Part shown: positions 1 through 4,349 of the stretch, in pieces | Layout: each line of letters begins with the position of its first letter | How positions within the stretch are numbered: the first letter of the stretch is position 1 | Origin: Actinomycetota bacterium | Lineage (GTDB): Bacteria; Actinomycetota; Thermoleophilia; Solirubrobacterales; 70-9 | Direction of reading: 5' to 3' | Length of the DNA: 5,315 nucleotides | NCBI GenBank assembly: GCA_018268695.1 | Contig: JAFDWD010000238.1 | Location: forward strand, 1-5,315 | Notes under the pieces: generated by a model | What the model saw: only the letters and a program-made list of their open reading frames with translations | Databases searched by the model: none | Told to the model about the DNA's origin: nothing | Position numbers and translations under genes: made by a program

Positions 1-17
1 CCGCCAGGATCACCTGA

Positions 18-40
18 GTCCGGGCCGTCAACGCCCGGAC
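18..40 (-). terminator. Possible hairpin terminator after the HtaA-domain gene
   Basis: A perfect 8-bp inverted repeat (GTCCGGGC at 18-25, GCCCGGAC at 33-40) encloses a 7-nt loop. It lies 34 nt beyond the stop codon of the minus-strand HtaA-domain gene, where a transcription terminator would be expected. Read on the minus strand it is not followed by a U-run, so it is not a textbook intrinsic terminator. High-GC actinobacteria often use such U-less hairpins, but that is general knowledge and not shown here. It could equally serve a plus-strand gene ending before the window. The loop octamer CCGTCAAC (25-32) is repeated directly at 40-47. Confidence 0.35.
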
Positions 41-74
41 CGTCAACCCACGTCCCGCGGGCCGCCGCCTCATC

Positions 75-1160
75 TCAGTTGCCTCGCGCCTTCAGGGTCG
101 CGTTGACGACCTGGGTCGTGCTCTGGGTGCCGATGCCGAGGACCAGCTTCAGGCTGATCTTCGCCTTACCGCCGGCGAGGTGCTCGAGGGCGCCGCGGGG
201 CACCTTCACCGCGACCTTGCCGGACTTGCCGGGCAGGATCCAGTGCGGGGCGATCACCTTGGCGCTCCACTGCTTGCCGCCCGCCTTGAACTTGACGTTG
301 CGTGGCGCCTGCAGGGTGCAGGCCTGCGCGGTCGGGCAGCTGACCGTGGCGACGCCGGCGGCACCGCCGCCGCCGATCATCGCCGCGCCCCTCGTCGCCT
401 TCTTCAGCGTCGGCAGCGGCAGGACCGGGGCGGGCACCGGATCGGCGGCCTTGGACGAGTCGTCTGGCTTCGAACCGTCCCCATTGGAGCCTTCGGTCTT
501 CGGATCCTCGGTCTTCTCTTCTTCTTCGACCGGCGGCGGGGTCGGCTCGAACGAGGCGACGACGCCGACCGGGTCGAGCGTCGTCCCGGCGGTGTAGAAG
601 CCGGCGAACGCTTCGGCGCCCGCGGCGGTCAGTTTGGCCGGGATGCCGCCGAGACTCACCGCTTCACCTTCGAAGGAGGGGGCGACTTCGGAGGTGTCGA
701 GGGTGGCGAATTCGACGCCTGGGTAGTCCTTGGTTTCGCCGGTTTCGAGAGACTTGCTCTTTACATCGGCGAAGACCGCTCCGGTTTCACCTTCGAGGAG
801 GATGCGAGGGTCGGAGACGCTCATGTCGAGCGCCGGGACTTCGCCCGTGTAGTGACCGGTGAAGTGCACGGTGCCTTTGGTCTGCACCTCGGTCGCGTGG
901 GTCGTGAGGTCGTAGGTCCCCGACTCCACCGGGAACTTGTAGGTCCCACCGGCGGCTTCGACCGCTCCGTTCGAAAGTTCGATTTTACCCGCGGCGATCG
1001 GGCTTTTGATGTAGCTGCGGAACGAGGCCTTGATGCCCCAGTCGACCTCACCTCCTTTGATCGGGAGCATCGCCGCGGCGGCCGAGGCAGCGGTGGCGAG
1101 GAGGGCGACCGCCGCGATGGCGACGGCGATCGGGAGGGACCGAAGTCCGGTGCTTCGCAT
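75..1160 (-). CDS. Secreted HtaA-domain heme-binding protein
   Basis: This is a predicted exported protein of 361 residues that probably captures heme outside the cell and hands it to the ABC importer encoded divergently. Residues 1-30 form a signal peptide: Arg at 2 and 7, a long Ala/Val/Leu core, then an Ala-rich cleavage region. Residues about 33-203 match the HtaA domain (PF04213), opening with the family hallmark GxVDWGIKASFRSYI (37-51) and including GTVHFTGHY (96-104) and SDPRI (116-120). Tyr50, His99 or His103, and Tyr189 are candidate heme ligands by analogy with the Tyr/His ligands of Corynebacterium HtaA domains. A Pro/Glu/Lys/Asp-rich linker (about 206-250) leads to a beta-rich C-terminal module (about 270-358) with Cys275 and Cys281, which may form a disulfide. 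Only one HtaA domain is present, and no C-terminal membrane helix or sorting signal is visible. The start at 1160 is chosen because AAAGGAA lies just upstream and the signal peptide begins there; an in-frame ATG at 1223 has no ribosome site. Confidence 0.85.
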   Translation of the reverse strand: MRSTGLRSLPIAVAIAAVALLATAASAAAAMLPIKGGEVDWGIKASFRSYIKSPIAAGKIELSNGAVEAAGGTYKFPVESGTYDLTTHATEVQTKGTVHFTGHYTGEVPALDMSVSDPRILLEGETGAVFADVKSKSLETGETKDYPGVEFATLDTSEVAPSFEGEAVSLGGIPAKLTAAGAEAFAGFYTAGTTLDPVGVVASFEPTPPPVEEEEKTEDPKTEGSNGDGSKPDDSSKAADPVPAPVLPLPTLKKATRGAAMIGGGGAAGVATVSCPTAQACTLQAPRNVKFKAGGKQWSAKVIAPHWILPGKSGKVAVKVPRGALEHLAGGKAKISLKLVLGIGTQSTTQVVNATLKARGN

Positions 1161-1163
1161 GGC

Positions 1164-1170
1164 TTCCTTT
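1164..1170 (-). promoter_or_regulatory. Ribosome binding site deciding the HtaA-domain gene start
   Basis: On the minus strand AAAGGAA sits 3 nt upstream of the ATG at 1160-1158 (about 4-5 nt when counted from the AGGA core). The alternative in-frame ATG at 1223 is preceded by CTAATCCTTGCT, which has no purine-rich site. It would also add 21 residues in front of a signal peptide that is otherwise normal. This favours 1160 as the start and leaves roughly 60 nt between start codon and operator for the promoter and leader. Confidence 0.65.
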
Positions 1171-1230
1171 CGTTGCTTCTGGGTCAGGCCGCCGATGCGA
1201 GACGGTGCGGCGGCGGGCACCATAGCAAGG

Positions 1231-1259
1231 ATTAGGCTAGCCTAATTAGGACACCCTAA
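1231..1259. promoter_or_regulatory. Double iron box (DtxR/IdeR-type operator) in the divergent promoter region
   Basis: Two inverted repeats of the same form lie end to end: TTAGG-CTAG-CCTAA (1232-1245) and TTAGG-ACAC-CCTAA (1246-1259). The first extends to a perfect 16-bp palindrome, ATTAGGCTAGCCTAAT (1231-1246). It matches 13 of the first 14 positions of the 19-bp DtxR/IdeR consensus TTAGGTTAGCCTAACCTAA. The region is conspicuously AT-rich against its GC-rich surroundings and lies between divergent genes, so one site pair can control both. Known family members bind when loaded with ferrous iron and repress iron and heme uptake genes. I could not identify convincing -35/-10 hexamers; they presumably overlap the boxes. 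Confidence 0.85.
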
Positions 1260-1269
1260 GTCCTGATGG

Positions 1270-1275
1270 AAGGAG
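1270..1275 (+). promoter_or_regulatory. Shine-Dalgarno site deciding the monooxygenase start
   Basis: AAGGAG at 1270-1275 is the strongest ribosome site in the window. It lies 5 nt before a TTG at 1281, which is in frame with the heme monooxygenase. It also lies inside the codons that follow the ATG at 1266, which itself has no ribosome site upstream. The site therefore points to initiation at TTG 1281. GTG at 1278 is only 2 nt away, which is too close. Confidence 0.6.
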
Positions 1276-1280
1276 TCGTG

Positions 1281-1580
1281 TTGCTCGTCGTCATGAATGT
1301 CGTGCACGTCAAGGAGGAGCGCCGAGAGACATTCGAGCGCGCCTTCCTCGGCAGGGAGAGCCACGTGCACAAAGCCGAAGGATTCGCCGGTTTCGAACTC
1401 CTGCGCCGCGACGGAAGCGACGAGTACGTGGTGCTCTCGCGCTGGAACGACGTCGCCTCGTATGAGGCCTGGCGCGACGGCGACCTTTTCAAGCGCAGCC
1501 ACCGCCACGCCGAAGGCGAACTGGCCGAAGGGGCCGAGGTGCGGAGCTACGCGGTGCTCGACTCGCGGGTGCCGGCATGA
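1281..1580 (+). CDS. IsdG/MhuD-family heme-degrading monooxygenase
   Basis: A small cytoplasmic enzyme (99 residues from TTG 1281; 104 if ATG 1266 is used) of the antibiotic-biosynthesis-monooxygenase (ABM) fold. IsdG-family members use oxygen and reductant to open the heme ring and release iron. Numbered from the TTG, the family catalytic set is visible: Asn6 on the first strand (VVMNVVHV), Trp64 (YEAWRDG) and His74 (FKRSHRH). The Trp-to-His spacing of 10 equals that of Staphylococcus IsdG (N7/W67/H77); MhuD has 9. The segment GFAGFELLRRDGSDEYVV with SRW after it is the usual ABM core. The TTG start is preferred because AAGGAG lies 5 nt upstream and because it puts the Asn at position 6, as in family members. 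It is the first gene of the operon, directly downstream of the iron boxes, and its TGA overlaps the next ATG (ATGA). Whether its product resembles staphylobilin or mycobilin cannot be read from sequence. Confidence 0.85.
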   Translation: MLVVMNVVHVKEERRETFERAFLGRESHVHKAEGFAGFELLRRDGSDEYVVLSRWNDVASYEAWRDGDLFKRSHRHAEGELAEGAEVRSYAVLDSRVPA

Positions 1581-2455
1581 GCCGCGCGCGCCTCCCGACC
1601 CTCGCCGTCGGCCTCGCCATCCTCGCCCTCCTGGTCGCCCTGCTCGCCCCGGCCGGCGCGGGCGCAGAGAAGCGTCAACGCCGTATCGTCGCCCTCACCC
1701 CCTTCGCCGCCAACACCTTGGCAAAGCTCGGCGTCACCCCGATCGCGGTCGGCCAGACGCTCGGCGGGCGCGAACGCCTCTCGCCGAAAGTGAGCGGCGT
1801 GCCGATCCTGAAGCTCAGCCACCCGATGGGCCCGAACCTCGAGCAGCTGACCTCGCTCCGCCCTACCCTCGTCCTCTCCTCCAAGACCTGGGCAAAGGGG
1901 AACGCGGCGATGGAGAAGCTCGGAATCCGGGTCGAAACGCGCGACCCGCGCTCGATCTCCGGCGCCCTCGCCGACACCTATAAGATCGGGGAAGCGGTGG
2001 GTCGTAGGCATGCCGCCCGCGAACTGCTGAAACGGATGCGGGCGCGGATCGCCGCCGCCGAGTCCGGGGTCCGCCGCCACCCGAAGGTGATGCTGGTCCT
2101 CGGCGTCGGACACGCCCCCTTCACCTTCCTGCCGAACAGCTGGGGCGGAAGCCTGATCCGCGCCGCGGGCGGCGAACTGGTGACCGGCGGCGCGAGCTCC
2201 CGGTCGGGCTTCGAGCGGATCTCCGACGAAGTCGTGGTCGCCGCGAACCCCGACGTGATCATCGCCGTCCCGCACGCCGACCCGAGCGACATCCCGGCCC
2301 TCACCCGCTACCTGAAGAACGACCCGGCGTGGTCGAGCACCAAGGCGGCGAAGAAGGGACGCGTCTACGTCTCGGTCGACAACTCGCTGCTGCAGGCGGG
2401 CACCGACATCGCCCGCACGATCACCAAGATCCGCGAGAACTACCTCCGCAACTAG
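1577..2455 (+). CDS. IsdE-like heme ABC transporter substrate-binding protein
   Basis: A 292-residue exported binding protein of the periplasmic-binding-protein 2/TroA-like class (PF01497) that should deliver heme to the permease encoded next. Residues 1-30 form a signal peptide (Arg3, Arg5, Leu/Ala core, likely cut near AGA30-E31). Two alpha/beta lobes follow, joined by a long helix around 130-165. Two segments resemble Staphylococcus IsdE closely: SHPMGPNLEQLTSLRP (81-96), placing Met84 at the position of heme ligand Met78, and NPDVIIAVPHADP (224-236), placing His233 at ligand His229. HPKVMLVLGV (168-177) and IRAAGGELV (194-202) are further shared blocks. The alignment is from memory. The protein contains no cysteine at all, so it cannot be a lipoprotein, unlike most Gram-positive binding proteins. 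Its ATG overlaps the upstream stop by 4 nt and has no clear ribosome site, which suggests coupled translation. A siderophore ligand is less likely given the neighbours. Confidence 0.85.
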   Translation: MSRARLPTLAVGLAILALLVALLAPAGAGAEKRQRRIVALTPFAANTLAKLGVTPIAVGQTLGGRERLSPKVSGVPILKLSHPMGPNLEQLTSLRPTLVLSSKTWAKGNAAMEKLGIRVETRDPRSISGALADTYKIGEAVGRRHAARELLKRMRARIAAAESGVRRHPKVMLVLGVGHAPFTFLPNSWGGSLIRAAGGELVTGGASSRSGFERISDEVVVAANPDVIIAVPHADPSDIPALTRYLKNDPAWSSTKAAKKGRVYVSVDNSLLQAGTDIARTITKIRENYLRN

Positions 2456-3438
2456 TGGCGAGACGCACGGCGGTGATCGCGGCGCTGGTCGTGGCCCTCC
2501 TGGCCGCGGCCGGCGCGTCCCTGGCGCTCGGCGCGGTGAAGGTGCCGATCGCCGAAGTGCTCGACATCGTCCTCGGCAAGGGCGGCACCGGCCCCAACCA
2601 CCAGATCGTCGAGGCCCTGCGGCTCCCCCGCACGGTCGAAGCGTTGGCGGTCGGCGCGGCGCTCGGCGTCGCCGGGGCGATCCTCCAGGGCGCGCTCGCC
2701 AACCCGCTCGCCTCACCCGACGTGATCGGCGTCACCGGCGGCGCCGGCTTCGGCGCGATCCTCATCCTGATCGCCTTCCCCGCCTCGGTCGCCCTGGTCC
2801 CGGTGGCCGCCCTCTTCTTCGGCCTGCTCGCCGCCGCGCTCGTCTTCGGCTTCGCCTGGAGCGGGCGCAACCGCGGCAGCACCGGCAAGATCGTGCTCGC
2901 CGGCATCGCGATGCTCTCGCTCTTCACGGCTGCCACCACCGGCCTCCTCGCCTCATTCCCCGAACGCGCCCCCTCCGCTCTCTTCTTCATCGCCGGCGGC
3001 CTGACCAACGCGGGCTGGGAGGGATTGACGACGACCTGGCCCTACTTCGCGGCGGGCGGGGTGCTCGCGGCGTTCCTGATCCGGCCGCTAGACCGCCTCG
3101 CCCTCGGCGACGACGTCGCCGCCTCGCTCGGCTCGCGCCCGCAGCTGATCCGCCTCGGCGCCGGCGTCTCGGCGGCGCTCATTGCCGCGGCCGCAGCGGC
3201 GGTCGCCGGCCTGCTCGGCTTCCTCGGCCTGGTCGTCCCGCACGTGGTGCGGATGGCGGGCGGCACCTCGAGCCAGGCCTTCGTCGTCCCCACCTCGGCG
3301 ATCGGCGGCGCCGCGCTCCTTGCCGGGGCCGACACCCTCGCCCGCACCGTCCGCGCGCCGATCGAACTGCCGGTCGGCCCGTTCATGGTGATCCTCGGCG
3401 TGCCGGTCTTCCTCTGGCTGCTGCGCAGGGCGGTCTGA
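2455..3438 (+). CDS. hmuU: FecCD/BtuC-type heme ABC transporter permease
   Basis: An integral membrane protein of 327 residues, the usual length of the FecCD family (PF01032), with about ten hydrophobic segments. Only one permease gene is present, so the channel is probably a homodimer, as in BtuC and HmuU. Family motifs: LRLPR (55-59), GAILQGALANPLASPDVIGV (74-93), the cytoplasmic LGDDVAASLG (217-226) that faces the ATPase, GLLGFLGLVVPHVVRM (252-267) and LPVGPFMVILGVPVFLWLL (305-323). The start is the GTG at 2455, which shares one base with the upstream TAG (TAGTG). It gives a normal short N-terminus (MARRTAV) before the first helix and has no ribosome site of its own, so termination-reinitiation is likely. 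The reading frame is open further upstream, to 2329, but that part only overlaps the binding-protein gene in another frame. Heme as substrate is inferred from neighbours, since the family also carries siderophores and cobalamin. Confidence 0.88.
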   Translation: MARRTAVIAALVVALLAAAGASLALGAVKVPIAEVLDIVLGKGGTGPNHQIVEALRLPRTVEALAVGAALGVAGAILQGALANPLASPDVIGVTGGAGFGAILILIAFPASVALVPVAALFFGLLAAALVFGFAWSGRNRGSTGKIVLAGIAMLSLFTAATTGLLASFPERAPSALFFIAGGLTNAGWEGLTTTWPYFAAGGVLAAFLIRPLDRLALGDDVAASLGSRPQLIRLGAGVSAALIAAAAAAVAGLLGFLGLVVPHVVRMAGGTSSQAFVVPTSAIGGAALLAGADTLARTVRAPIELPVGPFMVILGVPVFLWLLRRAV

Positions 3439-4298
3439 TGGAGGCCGCCGCCGCACCGGTTGCCACCCCGCTGCTCGAGGCCCGCGGCGTCGGGGTGACG
3501 ATCGACGGCACCGAGATCCTCCGCGGTGCCGACCTCGACCTCGCGGCGGGCGAGCTGGTCGCGATCGTGGGACCGAACGGGGCGGGGAAGTCGACGCTGG
3601 TCCGGGCCGTCTCGGGACTGCACCGCCCGAGCACCGGCGCCGTCCACTGGTCCGGCCGCGAGCTACGCCGGATGCGCGGCCGCGAGCTCGCCCGCGCCCG
3701 CGCCTTCGTCCCCCAACGGATGCCCGTCCCGGCCGGAGTCGACGTCAAGGAAGCGGTGACGATCGGCCGCTCGGCGCTGCTGCGACCCCTGGGCCGATTG
3801 ACCCGCGCCGATCGCGCGGGCATCGACGAGGCGATGGAACGCGCCGGGGTCAGCCGCTTCTCCGAGCGAGCCCTGGCCTCCCTCTCGGGTGGGGAGCTCC
3901 AGCGGGTCCAGATCGCCATCGGGCTCGCCCAGGAGGCGCCAGTCCTGATCGCCGACGAGCCGACCTCCCAGCTCGACCTCGGCGCCGCGATCGACGTTTC
4001 CAGCCTCCTGCGTGAGCTCGCCGACTACGGCCTCGCAGTCCTCCTTGTCGTCCACGACCTCGCTCTCGCCGCCGCGATCGCCAACCGCGTGGTCGTCGTC
4101 CACGACGGTCGCACGGAGGCCGTCGGCGAGCCCGCTGAGGTGTTCACACCCGAGCGTCTCTCCCGCATCTGGGGGGCCGATGCCCACCTCACCGCGGTGG
4201 GCCGCCGCACCGCATTGCACGTCGCCTGGATCCAGTCCACCGAAGGTCGACCCCCCACCCGGGCCGTGGATGAACAATCGGGTACCGAGAACCGGTAA
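3438..4298 (+). CDS. hmuV: HmuV-like heme ABC transporter ATP-binding protein
   Basis: The cytoplasmic ATPase (286 residues) that should power the importer as a homodimer bound to the permease. All nucleotide-binding motifs are intact: Walker A GPNGAGKST (45-53), Q-loop Gln93 in FVPQR, signature LSGGE (149-153), Walker B VLIADEP (169-175) with catalytic Glu174, D-loop SQLD (177-180) and switch His206 in VVHDL. It belongs to the FepC/BtuD/HmuV subgroup of importers. HmuV is chosen over a siderophore ATPase because of the heme oxygenase and IsdE-like protein in the same operon. The ATG shares its A with the permease stop (TGATG). The last 20 or so residues (about 266-286) are polar, Pro/Arg/Glu-rich and look unstructured. 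It is the last gene of the operon; I see only a 5-bp stem (4283-4297) at its end and no convincing terminator. Confidence 0.88.
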   Translation: MEAAAAPVATPLLEARGVGVTIDGTEILRGADLDLAAGELVAIVGPNGAGKSTLVRAVSGLHRPSTGAVHWSGRELRRMRGRELARARAFVPQRMPVPAGVDVKEAVTIGRSALLRPLGRLTRADRAGIDEAMERAGVSRFSERALASLSGGELQRVQIAIGLAQEAPVLIADEPTSQLDLGAAIDVSSLLRELADYGLAVLLVVHDLALAAAIANRVVVVHDGRTEAVGEPAEVFTPERLSRIWGADAHLTAVGRRTALHVAWIQSTEGRPPTRAVDEQSGTENR

Positions 4299-4349
4299 AA
4301 CTCCCTTCGTTCCGCTCAACCACCACCCTCCAGCAACCGATAGACGGAC
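4299..4349 (+). other. Short intergenic gap between the heme operon and the PAS gene
   Basis: These 51 nt separate the ATPase stop from the next start. No strong terminator hairpin, iron box or recognisable promoter hexamers are visible. The sequence ahead of the next ATG (TAGACGGAC) holds only a weak GGA ribosome match. The in-frame TAG at 4341-4343 prevents any upstream extension of the PAS gene. The gap contrasts with the overlapping junctions within the operon, so the PAS gene is probably a separate unit, although read-through cannot be excluded. Confidence 0.5.

Noticed and set aside
1221..1223. ATG at 1223 as start of the HtaA-domain protein
   Set aside because: There is no ribosome site upstream, it lies only 8 nt from the operator, and the 21 added residues would precede a signal peptide that is complete without them.
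1219..1224. Minus-strand TATGGT as a -10 element for the HtaA-domain gene
   Set aside because: No acceptable -35 hexamer lies at the right distance (the candidate is AATTAG), so a promoter call is not supported.
180..1235. Long plus-strand open frame (351 codons) opposite the HtaA-domain gene
   Set aside because: Its translation is Arg/Gly/Asp-rich low-complexity sequence without any family motif, typical of antisense frames in high-GC DNA. The minus strand carries a signal peptide and HtaA motifs.
1297..1983. Plus-strand frame of 228 codons overlapping the monooxygenase and binding-protein genes
   Set aside because: Out-of-frame shadow rich in Arg/Pro/Ser. Both overlapped genes have intact catalytic or ligand motifs in their own frames.
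2329..2454. N-terminal extension of the permease to the ATG at 2329
   Set aside because: The extra residues are hydrophilic, overlap the end of the binding-protein gene out of frame and make the protein longer than the family norm. GTG 2455 gives the standard 327-residue protein.
1547..2716. Long minus-strand open frame (389 codons) opposite the binding-protein and permease genes
   Set aside because: It is antisense to two genes with clear family motifs, has an Arg/Pro-rich composition and would cross two coupled gene boundaries.
4283..4297. Inverted repeat TACCG/CGGTA at the end of the ATPase gene as a terminator
   Set aside because: The stem is only 5 bp with a 5-nt loop, it lies inside the coding sequence and has no following T-run.
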